Positions 17,603-27,320 of a stretch of 64,000 nucleotides of DNA are shown here, piece by piece. A program made the translations under genes and the position numbers. The notes under the pieces are model-generated. The model searched no databases, had not been told where the DNA came from, and saw only the letters and a list, made by a program, of their open reading frames with translations. How positions within the stretch are numbered: the first letter of the stretch is position 1; every line of letters begins with the position of its first letter. The stretch covers positions 189,697 to 253,696 of the forward strand of contig CAVTWD010000011.1 in assembly GCA_963738325.1 (NCBI GenBank), in the 5' to 3' direction. Origin of the DNA: CAVTWD01 sp963738325 (GTDB lineage: Bacteria > Actinomycetota > Acidimicrobiia > Acidimicrobiales > Ilumatobacteraceae).

Positions 17603-17835
17603 GCGTACAGCATCGTCTACACCTGCGCTGTCAAGGACGGCTTCTCGAATCCGATCGTGGGCTGGTCGATCGACAGCCGGATGAAGGCCCGCCTCGCTGT
17701 CGCCGCCGTCCGAGATGGCCCCCGACAACGCGGCCATGGAAGCCTTCTTCGCGCTCCTCGGGCGCAACGCTGGACCGCGACCACAGGCGACGAGAGTACC
17801 GCATGGCGATCGTCATCTGGGTCGAACGGACCTAA
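17603..17835 (+). pseudogene. Internally deleted IS3-family transposase remnant
   Basis: The frame reads YSIVYTCAVKDGFSNPIVGW then SIDSRMKARLAVAAVR, a signature of IS3-type integrase cores. The catalytic centre is then skipped, and other frames give DNAAMEAFFALLGRN and YRMAIVIWVERT, both from the C-terminal end of the same family. It is a short relic with a deletion and shifts, distinct from the two 1542-bp elements. Confidence 0.6.
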
Positions 17836-17838
17836 TTA

Positions 17839-18121
17839 CTACGAAGCCCGGTCAGTCGGGCGCGTATCCGGCGGCGCGGGGGCGGAAAGTCTTGCTGCGG
17901 CGTGCCAGAGATCATCGCCGTACTGAAGGACAAAGCCGGACGCGGTCTCCGTGGTGAGTTCGAAGGCGTAGTCGCCGGACTCATAGCGCCAACGGTCGAG
18001 CGCCAGCCGGGTGTAGTGCTGCTCGTTGGGAACGATGTCGAGTTCGGGGTAACGCAACCACGCCGCTCCAATCACAGCGGTCTCGCCGATGCGGAGGTCG
18101 AGGCGGCGGATTGGGACGGAA
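17839..18121 (-). pseudogene. C-terminal part of a putative glycolipid-binding (PF06475-like) protein, cut by IS3 copy 2
   Basis: The frame begins within or at the left end of IS3 copy 2 and reads IRRLDLRIGETAVIGAAWLR, YPELDIVPNEQHYTRLALDR, then WRYESGDYAFELTTE and LQYGDDLWHAA. The pattern of an aromatic RYES followed by a V/L-x-YG-x-xW ending resembles the putative glycolipid-binding family. The N-terminal half is missing because the IS interrupts it. Family assignment is by remembered pattern only. Confidence 0.45.
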
Positions 18122-18147
18122 CCTGTCAAGCCCGGTGAGACAACTTG

Positions 18148-19157
18148 TCATGCGGATGTGATGAGTGCTTCGGGGCTGGGTTCGTTGATCCAGGCGATGG
18201 TGGGCAGCTTCGGCGGCTGGGGCGGGCGGTGCCCGAACCGTGCCGGGTTGGCGGCGTAGGCGGCGTCGAGAGTGACGGCCCGCTGGGCGCGGATCTCGTC
18301 GGCGGTGCCGTAGTGGACCGACGCCGGGGTGTGCAGCCCGATGCCGGCGTGGCGGTGGACGTGGTTGTAGTGATCGAAGAACGCGGCGCAGAACGCCCGG
18401 GCGTCTTCGATCGAGCCGAACCGGCCAGGGAAGGCCGGGCAGTACTTGAGGGTCTTGAAGTTCGCCTCCGAGTACGGGTTGTCGTTGCTCACATGCGGCC
18501 GGCTGTGGCTGCGGGCGACACCGAGATCGACGAGCAGCTGGGCGACGGGCTTCGATGTCATCGAGGTGCCCCGGTCGGCGTGCAAGGAGAGCTGGCCGCG
18601 GCCGATGCCGTGTCGCTGCAGGGTGTCGGCGATGAAGGCTTCGGCGAGCTCTCCGGTCTCGGCCGGCGACACCATCCAGCCGACGACGTAGCGGGAGAAG
18701 ATGTCGATGACCACGAACAGCTCGTAGTAGACGCCCCGCTGCGGGCCCTGCAGCTTCGTGATATCCCACGACCAGACCTCGTTCGGTCGACGGGCGATGA
18801 GCTCGGGCTTCTTGGTCGCCGGGTGGGTGCGCTGCCGTCGCCGTTCGCGGTTCTCGCCGGCGACCGCGAGCAGCCGGTACATGGTGGAGATCGAGCACAG
18901 GTAGATGCCGTCATCGAGCAGCCGGGCCCACACCTGGGCCGGGGCCAGGTCGCAGTACTCCGCCGAGCGCAGCACCGTCAGCACCCGCTGGCGCTCCTGC
19001 TCGGTGAGCTTGTTCGGTGGGGCCGGCCGGGGTGCCGGCGGACCCGCCACTGGCGGTCGCTGCCGCCGTAGCGCGTCGCCCGCGAGACGCCGAGCAGGTC
19101 GCAGGCGGCGCTGGTCGATGTCATCGCTTCGAGCTCACCGAAGTGCGCCTCGATCAT
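18148..19157 (-). pseudogene. IS3-family OrfB, frameshifted near its 5' end
   Basis: Equivalent to the intact orfB at 6719-7729. The one-base deletion after 19068 falls in the segment encoding the N-terminal helix, so the frame open to the stop at 18148 starts only from MAGPPAPRP (19050). The DDE core (WSWDITKL, HADRGTSM, YSEANFKTL) is intact, but the N-terminal 30 residues are out of frame. Confidence 0.85.
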
Positions 19158-19586
19158 CGCGTCGACTTCGGATCGGTGTCCGCGCTCTCGGAGAGCCCTT
19201 CCAAGAGCGCGTGCAGTTTTCCCATGACATCGAGCGCCGATCTCGTCTTGGTCAGCTCCGTCTCCAACCGTTCGTTGCGGCGGCGCAGCCGCTCCAGCTC
19301 GACCTGCTCAGGGGAACGACGCGGCTTCGCCTTCGGCGCCAGCCCCTGCTGGGCGCCGGCATCGCGAGCCTTGCGCCACTCCGCCAGATGCGAGCTGTAG
19401 AGGGCCTCGCGGCGCAGCAACGCCCCGCGCTCGCTTCGAGCCGACCGGCAACGCGTCGTACCCGTCGAGGATCTCGGCCTTGTACTCGGCGGTGAACGAT
19501 CGCCGCCGAGGCCGGGCAGCCGGGTCGGGCTCGTCCACCACGCCATCATGGGCGCGCGCAAGCAGAGATGCAGTCGTCATGGTCAT
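19154..19586 (-). pseudogene. IS3-family OrfA, frameshifted
   Basis: Equivalent to the intact orfA at 7726-8157. An extra T near 19435 splits it: the helix-turn-helix part lies in one frame and the coiled-coil part (ELERLRRRNERLETEL) in another. With orfB also shifted, this copy cannot make its own transposase unless the indels are sequencing errors. Confidence 0.85.
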
Positions 19587-19952
19587 CGGGTCTACGTCTT
19601 CCAGACTCGCCCTGCAGGGATGGTCGGCTACCGCAGGTGTCTCACGTCAGCCTGACAGACAGGGCTCCCCTCAACCGTTGACCGCCTTCGTGCTGGTCGA
19701 GTGAGGCGTACTCGCTACTTTGCAAGCGCGCTGCAGTGCCACAGCACGTAGGCGGCTTGGCCATCGTTCATGACAGCGAGTCTCCGCTGCGGGCTCGGCG
19801 AGGCGACGCACCCAACGGTACGGTCTGGACGCGGCCGCCGCAGTGTGCTCGTAGCAGTGTCCTCGAGAGCGCACGATGCGCTGCGGGCGGAGGCCGTTGC
19901 TGAGCTGCTCGTCGGATCTTGTGTTGCTCGGCCCGCAGCGGGTTGTGGATGG

Positions 19953-20702
19953 TCAGAGCCCTCCGGCGACGGTGAGGACCTGGCCGGTGACCCAAGCTCC
20001 GGCGTCGCTCGAGAGATAGACGGCGGCAGCTGCGATGTCGTCGGGCGTACCGAGACGCTTGAGGGGGATGCGGGCCTCGGCCATCCGTTCGAGCGCCGAG
20101 ACGTCCATCTCCAGCGCGGTCATCATGACCTCGGTCGGCACGAAGCCGGGGGCGATGGCGTTCACTCGCACCACGGGTGCGAACTCGACCGACATGGTCA
20201 GCGTGAGCGCATTGACCCCGGCCTTGGCGACCGAGTAGTGCCCGCTGCCCGGAACGGCGCGGGTGGCCGCCGGCGAGGTGATGTTGAGGATCGCGCCGCC
20301 CGCCGTCATGTGCTCGACCACGATCACGGACGCCATCCACACGGCCGTGAGGTTGAGGCGCAAGCAGGCCTCCCAGTCGGCCGGAGCCAACTCACGGAGC
20401 GGCGTGCGAACCGGCGAACCACCAGCGTTGTTCACCCAGATGTGGAGGCCGCCGAACTCGTGCACGGCGGCGCCGGCCGCGGCCACAAGCGCCGAGTGCG
20501 CGGTGACGTCGGTCTGGACGGCGATCGCCTGGCCCCCGGCGTCGTTGATGTCGCTGGCCACCCGGTTGATGCGCTCGGTGCGGCGGGCGGCCACGATCAC
20601 GGCGGCGCCGGCCTCCGCGAAGGACTTGGCGATGCCTTCGCTGATGCCTTGACCGCCCCCCGTGACCACGGCCACCTTGCCGGTGAGGTCGAAGTTGGGC
20701 AT
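19953..20702 (-). CDS. Short-chain dehydrogenase/reductase (SDR)
   Basis: 249 residues from ATG 20702, preceded by GAGGAGCC. Classical SDR marks: cofactor loop VVTGGGQGISEGIAKSFAE, adenine-side DVT, NNAGG, catalytic Ser in NITSPAATR, YSVAK (Tyr and Lys), and a C-terminal GQVLTVAGGL. AARRTERINR after beta-2 suggests NADP(H) preference. The substrate is unknown. It lies just past IS3 copy 2, outside the IS-bracketed region. Confidence 0.92.
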   Translation of the reverse strand: MPNFDLTGKVAVVTGGGQGISEGIAKSFAEAGAAVIVAARRTERINRVASDINDAGGQAIAVQTDVTAHSALVAAAGAAVHEFGGLHIWVNNAGGSPVRTPLRELAPADWEACLRLNLTAVWMASVIVVEHMTAGGAILNITSPAATRAVPGSGHYSVAKAGVNALTLTMSVEFAPVVRVNAIAPGFVPTEVMMTALEMDVSALERMAEARIPLKRLGTPDDIAAAAVYLSSDAGAWVTGQVLTVAGGL

Positions 20703-20901
20703 CGGGCGGCTCCTCGGTGTCGTGTGTCGAGTTCGCGCTGGCGTGAGTGCCACGGAGCGGATCGACCGGTCCCGGTGGAATGGCTCCGGTGACGCGGATC
20801 ATCCTCGCTTCAGGGGGAACATGGCCACGAGGCAGTGCGTGCGACAGCATCGAGCATCGGCCAACGTACAAAGGCGCTCCTCGGTGATGGCGCTGCGGTG
20901 T

Positions 20902-22071
20902 TCAGCTCATCACGTAGACGCCGGCGGCCGTTGCGACGGGGTCTCCCGTGACGACGACCCCGGTGGCCGCTGACGCGTCGAACGTCACCCACGTTCCACT
21001 CGCCGAATAGAAGTCCCGGAGATGGCCGCCTTTATCGCGCACCCAGACCGCGCTCGGCGTCGCGAACGGATCGCCGGCCACGGTGAGCGCCGTCGCCGCC
21101 GACGCGTCGAACGTCACCCAATGGCCACTCGCCGGATAGAAGCGGCGCAGGTGGCCATTGGCATCACGCACCCATACCCCATCCGACGCCCCGAACGGGT
21201 TACCGGCGACCGGCACTCCCGTCGCCGCCGAGACGTCGAAGGCGACCCAATGACCACTGGCCACGTAGAAGTCGCGCAGATGGCCACCCGTATCCCGCAT
21301 CCACACCCCGTTCGACGTCGCCGAGGGGTGACCGGCCACCGTCACCCCCGTCGCCGCCGAGGCGTCGAAGGCGACCCAATGACCACTCGCCACGTAGAAG
21401 TCGCGCAGATGGCCACCCGCGTCCCGGATCCACACGCCGCTCGACGTCACGAAGGCGTGACCAGCCACCGTCACCCCGGTCGCCGCCGAGACGTCGAAGG
21501 CGACCCAATGACCACTGGCCACGTAGAAGTCGCGCAGATGGCCACCCGAATCCCGCACCCACACGCCATTCGACGTGGCGAAGGCGTCACCGGCCACCGT
21601 CACCCCGGTCGCCGCGGAGGCGTCGAACGCTACCCAGCGGCCATTGGACACATAGAAGTCGCGCAGATGGCCACCCGCGTCGCGGGCCCACACGCCCGTC
21701 GGCGTCGCGAAGGCGTCACCGGCGACCGTAACCCCCGTAGCCGCCGACATGTCAAAGGTCACCCAATGACCACTCGCCACATAGAAGTCCCGCAGATCGC
21801 CTGCCGGGTTGGGGACCGGAGCCGGCGCTGCCGTCCGCGTCGCCAGGGGGCTGGGCTGTGACGAATCCGACGCCGCCACGTTCGATCCTCGGATCACGAA
21901 GGCGGCGCTCGGGCCATTCGCAAGGGCGGACTGTGAGGATGCGGCCACGGAGAGTGTCGTGACGGCGAGGGTGGCGGCGGCGAGGCGGCTCACTCGAGTC
22001 GCCGGCAGTCGGCGACGTCGTCGAAACCCAAGCCTGACGAGGTCTGAGACGCGATCGCTGGCAACGCGCAT
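20902..22071 (-). CDS. Secreted protein of seven tandem 43-residue repeats (candidate seven-bladed propeller)
   Basis: 389 residues from ATG 22071, which is spaced from a CCGGAGG site; an ATG three codons upstream abuts that site. The N-terminus is basic then hydrophobic (RLAAATLAVTTLSVAASSQSALA), a likely signal peptide. After a short Ser/Pro/Ala linker the rest is seven repeats of consensus HLRDFYVASGHWVAFD plus SAATGVTVAG and GVWVRDAGG. No enzyme motif is visible. Equal repeat length, seven copies and conserved aromatic/Asp positions suggest a beta-propeller used for binding, perhaps to carbohydrate. The fold is inference. Confidence 0.8.
   Translation of the reverse strand: MRVASDRVSDLVRLGFRRRRRLPATRVSRLAAATLAVTTLSVAASSQSALANGPSAAFVIRGSNVAASDSSQPSPLATRTAAPAPVPNPAGDLRDFYVASGHWVTFDMSAATGVTVAGDAFATPTGVWARDAGGHLRDFYVSNGRWVAFDASAATGVTVAGDAFATSNGVWVRDSGGHLRDFYVASGHWVAFDVSAATGVTVAGHAFVTSSGVWIRDAGGHLRDFYVASGHWVAFDASAATGVTVAGHPSATSNGVWMRDTGGHLRDFYVASGHWVAFDVSAATGVPVAGNPFGASDGVWVRDANGHLRRFYPASGHWVTFDASAATALTVAGDPFATPSAVWVRDKGGHLRDFYSASGTWVTFDASAATGVVVTGDPVATAAGVYVMS
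20905..21798 (-). repeat. Seven tandem repeats of 129 bp (43 codons) within the secreted protein gene
   Basis: Units begin at each LRDFY (LRRFY in unit 6). Units 2-5 are nearly identical at protein and DNA level; units 1, 6 and 7 diverge more, as expected for terminal units. The last unit stops at GVYVMS just before the stop codon. High DNA similarity implies recent expansion or ongoing gene conversion. Confidence 0.9.
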
Positions 22072-22440
22072 CGTCACCATCCTCCGGAGCGGCCAGGAGG
22101 CGGATGATATGGCGGCATTCCACGCGAGCAACGTCAGGCGGCGAACGGAGCCGTCAGGCTCATGATGCGTGTGGTCCCGGCAGACAGGTCCGTCGAGTGA
22201 GACGACCCTCGAGACGAGACTCAGCGATCCGACACGAGCATCTCCCGCCGCGGCGGACCTCGGACGAGCACAAGTGACGGCGAGTTCTCGGGTGGTCACG
22301 CGGTGCGCCTCGCGTCGGGGTGTATTTGCGGTCCCCGTCGTGCGTCTCTATGGGGGACCAACGCCGTTCCCGAGGTCGTCGCCAGCTCGCACCGGAACAC
22401 CGAGGGGATGGAGTCGCCCGAGGATCAGAGGAGACAGGGA

Positions 22441-23835
22441 ATGCCGTCCGTGCAGTTGCAACATCCGAGAGACAACGAGCCGATTGCCGCTGGCACGCCT
22501 TTCACCGTTGCGGGTGTGGCGCAGGGGACTGGTGGTCTCGAGCAGCGCGGCATCGATGGTGTCACTGTCGCCCTCGACGGTGGACCCTCGCTGGTCGCGT
22601 CGACCAGGGTCGTGCCGAAGCAGCCGGTGCCGACGGCCACCTTCATCTTGACCGTTACGCTCACCGAGCCCGGTCCGCATCAGATAGCGGTCACGGCGAC
22701 CGACGACGTGGGCGATACCGCCTCGGCACACGCGGTCGTTCAAGTTCCGCCGCCCGTGGTCACCTACCCGGCCTGGCATCCGACCGCCCACCAAATCGTT
22801 GACGAGCTGATCGAGGTGCGCCGGCATCAATCGACCTGCGCCAGCATCTACCTCGACACCCAGGAGGGCCAGAGCGACCCGTTGGGGTTGGAGGGCCTGG
22901 ATCACCATCAGGGAATCGCCCGCACCCACCTGCTGTCGGACGGATCCGTCTACTTCTTCCTGGCGCACTCCGAGATGGGCTTCGGCGAACACGGCAACCT
23001 GATGCAGTTCCGCTACCCCGGACCGCTCGACGGCGAGCACGTGCAGACGACCGACCCCCTGGTGGTCGCACCGTTGGCACAGCTGCTGGAGACCAGCAGC
23101 CAGCACCCGTGCGACATGGCCTTCCTTCCCGAGATCGACGGCGCGGACGCGGGCTACCTCTTCGTCGCGGAGCAGACACCCATCTGGGAGGAAACCGCCA
23201 GCGGGCCCGTGCAGATCGGCACGACCGGATGGCTCGGGGTGTACCGGTGGTCGGCCGGCGGGGATGTCGAACCGTGGGGCACGTTGGGGCCCGACCAGTT
23301 GTCGGGTCCGCCCAACTTCGTGTTCCTCGACCGCTTCAGCGACACCTACGTCCTCGGCGTGGTCCCCATGTACGACACCGACGTGGGACGCGTCGACGTG
23401 TTCACGGCCGCCACCCACGAGCTGTTTCCGCAACCCGTGCCCGGGTTCATGAACCTCGACGCGTTCCAACGACCCTCCTTCGCCCTCCCCGTCGACTTCC
23501 CCGTCGACCACAACGCCTCGCAGGTCCACACCGTCACTGATGTCACCGGACAGCACTTCCTGCTCGCCTTCCGTGGCGATCCACCCGACAAGGAAGACGC
23601 CGACGACTACGTGGACGTGCACGCGCTCACCTTCCCGCCGCTCGAGATCACACCACGGCTGGACGACTCCATCCAGATCAACTTCACCCCCGGCGACACC
23701 AGCTTCGCCAGCACGGGCACCGCCTATGTCGAGGCCTCAGGACGCCTGCTCGTGGCCAGCTCGTATCGCTGGGCCGAAGGCGGCGGACCCGGCGACAGGG
23801 GCTACGTCAGCCGCGTCGACGAATGCCCTTCCTAG
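22441..23835 (+). CDS. Large beta-rich protein with N-terminal Ig-like domain, function unknown
   Basis: 464 residues from ATG 22441 behind GAGGAGACAGGG. Residues about 3-105 look like a bacterial Ig/Big-type domain (HPRDNEPIAAGTPFTVAGVA, GVTVALDGG, PHQIAVTATDDVGDTASAHA). The remainder has repeated beta-type blocks (GSVYFFLAHSEMGFGEHGNL, GYLFVAEQTPIW, TTGWLGVYRWS, TYVLGVVPMYD, FLLAFRGDPPD), suggesting a propeller-like fold. No signal peptide is seen at this start. It ends convergently with the minus-strand DUF899-like gene, the stop codons sharing CTAG (23832-23835). Confidence 0.7.
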   Translation: MPSVQLQHPRDNEPIAAGTPFTVAGVAQGTGGLEQRGIDGVTVALDGGPSLVASTRVVPKQPVPTATFILTVTLTEPGPHQIAVTATDDVGDTASAHAVVQVPPPVVTYPAWHPTAHQIVDELIEVRRHQSTCASIYLDTQEGQSDPLGLEGLDHHQGIARTHLLSDGSVYFFLAHSEMGFGEHGNLMQFRYPGPLDGEHVQTTDPLVVAPLAQLLETSSQHPCDMAFLPEIDGADAGYLFVAEQTPIWEETASGPVQIGTTGWLGVYRWSAGGDVEPWGTLGPDQLSGPPNFVFLDRFSDTYVLGVVPMYDTDVGRVDVFTAATHELFPQPVPGFMNLDAFQRPSFALPVDFPVDHNASQVHTVTDVTGQHFLLAFRGDPPDKEDADDYVDVHALTFPPLEITPRLDDSIQINFTPGDTSFASTGTAYVEASGRLLVASSYRWAEGGGPGDRGYVSRVDECPS

Positions 23836-24654
23836 CCGTCAGCGTCGTGGCCCACGCGTCCTAGGGTCTGTACCGGGATCGCGCCGGGGCGGCTCCACTG
23901 CGGCGTGGGCCGGCTCGTCGGGCCCCAGGTGGCGACGCCGTCGGCGTCGGTGCGCCAGTACCAGCAGATCGGCGCGCCATGTCCACCGACGGGCGACCCT
24001 GCCTCAGGCGGCTGGGGCCAGCCCTCGGGGTTGTCCTCCCACGCCTCCCGGCGGCCGTAGGGCGTCATGTCGAGCAGACCCAGGGACCCGTTGGCCGGCT
24101 CGTTTCCCCGGCCCGTGGTCGAGTAGGTGAGGAAGACGCGGTCGCCGTCGCGCAGGAAGCAGACGATGTGCCCCATTTCTCCGCCGATCGGCGCCTCCAC
24201 CCCCCCGCACCGAATACCAAGGTTCCGTGTAACCCATGAACTCGACGTAGGGAGCGACCTCGTCCCACGGCCCCGAGGTCAGGACGGCGAACGAGACACC
24301 CCGGGCGTTGAGGTAGACGGCGTCCTTCACGTGCCAGACCGTGGTGGTGCAACCCTCGCACTGCCCCTGGAACGGCGCGCCGTCATACCACATGTGCTGG
24401 TAGACGACGAGCTCGTCACGACCCTCGAACAGCTGGATGAACGGGACCGGCCCATCAGCGCCGGTGACCTCGACCGTGCCGACGACCTCGACCATCGGCA
24501 GCCGGCGCCGAGCGGCGGCGATGGCATCGCCCTCGCGCGTGTGCGCCTTCTCGCGAACGAGCAGTGCCTCGCGGGCTGCCTGCCAGGTGGCCATATCGAC
24601 GACGGGTGGCTTGCCCGGGAGGCTGCGGCTCGCGTTGGCGGGCGTGGGCGGCAT
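23832..24654 (-). pseudogene. DUF899 (thioredoxin-like) family protein, frameshifted
   Basis: ATG 24654 follows CGGAGGA. Residues 1-145 carry the DUF899 pattern: WQAAREALLVREKAHTREGD, RRRLPMVEV, FEGRDELVVYQHMW, QCEGCT, HVKDAVYLNARGVSFAVL and EFMGYTEPWYSV. The frame then changes at a run of seven C (24200-24206). The C-terminus resumes as EMGHIVCFLRDGDRVFLTYS followed by NGSLGLLDMTPYGR. With one base corrected it is full length, so a sequencing error at the homopolymer is likely. Confidence 0.8.
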
Positions 24655-24923
24655 GGGTGTCCTCCGCTGTCTCGTGTCGTGCGCTCGCGGCAGAGCCTGT
24701 CGACTGAGACGACCCTCGGTACTGAGACTCATCGTTCCGAGTGCGTTGACGCGGTGCGACCGTGGCGTCGGGGCGCGTCCGCCCGGAGCCTCCCGCTCAG
24801 GCGAGGCCGTCGCCCCCGGTGGAAGGCCGTCGCCGCGGAGTCGACGTGCCGCCCAGCCGTCCGGTGATCCATCGGCGCCCGGGAAACGAAGGAGTCGCAG
24901 TTCCGAGACAGGGGGTCCACGTG

Positions 24924-25227
24924 ATGGCGGAAGCATTGATACTGGAGTTCGAGGGCGTGGGGCAGTCCGAGTACGAGGCTGTCAACGGCAAGCTCGGCAT
25001 CGACGCCCAAGCCGGGACAGGCGACTGGCCTGCCGGCCTGCTCGTGCACACCGCCGGCACGGCGGACGACGGGAGGTTCGTGGTCACCGAGGTCTGGTCG
25101 TCGCGCGCGGCTCACGCGGAGTTCATGGAACGGCGGCTCGGGCCTGCGCTTGCGGCCGGCGGCGTCACGTCGCCGCCACGGGGTCACGTGGGTCCCGCTC
25201 CTCCCTTACAACGTCCTCGAGGGCTGA
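24924..25227 (+). pseudogene. ABM-like small protein, frameshifted near its C-terminus
   Basis: Begins ATG 24924 (MAEALILEFEGVGQSEYEAV), continues GKLGIDAQAG and FVVTEVWSSRAAHAEFMERR, a ferredoxin-like ABM/Dabb-type fold of about 100 residues. After GVTSPPR the original frame becomes arginine-rich. The next frame gives VTWVPLLPYNVLEG and stop at 25227, a sensible family ending. One indel near 25175 therefore explains it. Members include small monooxygenases; no catalytic residue can be assigned. Confidence 0.6.
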
Positions 25228-25257
25228 CAGCAGGACGCTCCGGCCCTCGGCGCGCCG

Positions 25258-26119
25258 TCACGTCCGCGCCAGCAGGATTCCTTCACCGCTGGCGGGGCGG
25301 AGGCCGTCGCTCCGGCCGGCGAGGTAGCGCTGGGCGAGCTCTGCCGTCGCCACATAGCGGGCGTCCGCGAAGCCAGCGTCCCGCCGCGACGCCGAGCATC
25401 TCCTCGGGCGCATAGAAGCTGACCCAGGGCGTACCCGAGGCTTGCGCGCCGCGTGCCGCCTGCTCGAGCCCGGGTCGATCGGCCCCGTCGACGAGCTCAA
25501 ACGGGAGCATGAACGTCATCGCCACGATCGACCCGGGCGCCAACGCAGAAAGCCGGCGAAGAGTCGCTGCTGTCGCCGCCTTGCTGATGTACATCGACAC
25601 GCCGCTCGACGACACCAGCGCCTTGGCGGCGGTCTCGAAGCCGGCATCGAGGAGCGCCTGCCACCAGTCATCGTCGGACTCGAAGTCGACGGGGATCAGG
25701 TGGAGGTGCGGAGGCACGCCGTAGCCGAGCTCGTCCAAGCGTTGCCCCTTCCACGCCTGGGGGCCGGGCTGGTCGATCTCGAACACCTGCACGCGGTCGG
25801 CGAGCTCGGGATGCCGCTGTGCGAACGTGTCGAGGCCCGCACCGAGGAGGACGTACTGGCCGATGCCGTCATCGACGAGCAGGTCCTCGACGAATCGGGT
25901 GCGAGCGACGATGGCGGCGCGGTACGGACCGGTGCCGATCGGGTGCATGTCCGGCCGATCGCGCCAGCCGACCTCGGGGTCGGTCAGGGCCAGGCCGATC
26001 TCGTCCTCGATCAGGTGCGGTGGCGCGTCGACCTGCACGTGCAGAGCGCGCCACAGGGCGGTCCGTACGGCGCTGCTGTCGGGAGCGACGTTCACGCTCG
26101 TCTTCGCGCTCGCGCACAC
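25258..26119 (-). CDS. LCM/TIGR00027-type SAM-dependent methyltransferase, one frameshift
   Basis: GTG 26119 is the probable start. PF04072-type features: LLGAGLDTFAQRHPE (SAM motif I), VFEIDQPGPQAWKGQRL, LIPVDFESDD and SSSGVSMYI. Near 25390 the frame shifts after YAPEEMLGV; the C-terminus continues in a second frame as DAGFADARYVATAELAQRYL and ends GEGILLART at 25258. Full length after correction is about 285 residues, normal for these putative O-methyltransferases. The substrate is unknown. Confidence 0.75.
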
Positions 26120-26258
26120 TGCGGCCGCGGGTCCGGATCAGTGACGGTCATCTCCAACGTTCTCCCGAGCGTCGCCGGCACCGTGTCGGCGCCGTCTCGT
26201 TCGTCACTCGGCCATTTTCCCCTACTGCACGAGCCAGGCCGGCGCCACCGGCGCCCTG

Positions 26259-27320
26259 TCAGCCGAGGTGGACCCAGGTGGCGGTGGAGGGGACGCCGGT
26301 GGTGTTGAGGACGAAGAGCATGTACCAGCCGGGTGGGGCGACGGCGGCGGTGGGCGGGGCCACGGCGTTGAGCGCGCCGGTGGCGGGGGTGGTGCGGAGC
26401 GGGACGACGAGTTGTTGCATGTCGTTGGCGTGGGTGGTGGCGCCGGGGGCGACGAGCACGGCCCGGCTGCCTCCGGTGGTCTTGATGGTGAAGGCGGCGC
26501 CGTAGCCGAGGGTGCCGGGGGCGGCGGTGATGGTCGGGCGGGTGCCTTGGAAGAGGTAGGGCGGCGAGAAGATCTCGACGGTGTTGCGGCCGCCGCCGGT
26601 GCCGTTGTCGCCGGCGGACAGGATCCGGCCGTCGGGCGTCGGTCTTGTCGCCGGTGGTGATCAGGGCCCGGCCGTCGGGTAGTTCGGTGACCGTCGGGTA
26701 GTAGCGGCCCAACGGGGTGTCGGGCTGACGGGTCCAGGTCAAAGCGACGGGGTCAAAGGTGTACACGGTGCGCGCCCCCGGCTGGGCCACCCCGTCCAGG
26801 GTCGACGATTGCAGCTTCCCCCCGACGACGAGGACCCGGCCGTCGGGCAGGAGGGCCTGGCCGGCGCAGAACACACCGGTGGGCGGGTCGACCTCGGTGC
26901 CTCGCCCGGTGGCCGGGTCGTAGACGTAGGCGTCGGTCTCCGGGGTGCCGTCGGCGCCGGCGTAGCCGCCGAAGATCAACACCTTGCCGGTGCGCAGCAC
27001 GATGGCGTGAATACCGATCGCCAACGCGCGCTCCCCGGGGGCACCACCGGCGCCGTCCAGCTCCCCACCGTCGCCACCGTCGCCGTGTTCTGGACGCCGG
27101 CGTGGTTGATCAGTGCCGGGCCTGCCGGGGCCGCCTCGGCTTCGTCGGTGTCGTACTCGACCACCCCCACCACCTGGCCCCCCACCCGCAACGCCGCCAC
27201 CGCCGGCAGCTGCCCGAGGGGGGCCGCGCCCACGCCGGGGGCGACCAGCGCCGCGGTCACACACGCCGACCCGGCCACCGCGAACCCCACCGCGCGGCGC
27301 CGCGTCTTGCCCGCCGCCAT
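26259..27320 (-). CDS. Secreted galactose-oxidase-like kelch protein with C-terminal DUF1929 domain, frameshifted
   Basis: ATG 27320 encodes a basic then hydrophobic signal (GKTRRRAVGFAVAGSACVTA). Kelch-type repeats follow: GKVLIFGGYAGADG, DGRVLVVGG, TWTRQPDTPLGRYYPTVTEL. After a shift near 26640 come EIFSPPYLF-like sequence and the terminal early-set domain (LVAPGATTHANDMQQLV, PPGWYMLFVLNTTGVP). Another shift is near 27040. The arrangement matches galactose oxidase/glyoxal oxidase relatives, copper radical enzymes; the metal ligands were not fully checked. The start overlaps the stop of the preceding FG-GAP gene (TGATG). Confidence 0.72.

Larger units (their letters stand above)
18122..19663 (-). 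mobile_element. IS3-family insertion sequence, copy 2 (both genes frameshifted)
   Basis: Same length and ends as the element at 6693-8234, and apparently identical apart from two compensating one-base changes: one base missing after 19068 (in orfB) and an extra T near 19435 (in orfA). No flanking target duplication is evident. Both copies lie in the same orientation and bracket 8235-18121, a geometry compatible with a composite transposon or with recombination between copies. Confidence 0.88.

Noticed and set aside
20905..21798. Regular 129-bp repeats that could be taken for a CRISPR-like array
   Set aside because: The repeats are contiguous, in frame, vary mostly at synonymous or conservative positions and encode a protein with a signal peptide; there are no unique spacers and no cas genes.
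22348..23622. Long minus-strand frame opposite the Ig-like protein gene
   Set aside because: Antisense shadow in GC-rich coding DNA; the plus-strand protein has a ribosome site and domain-like sequence.
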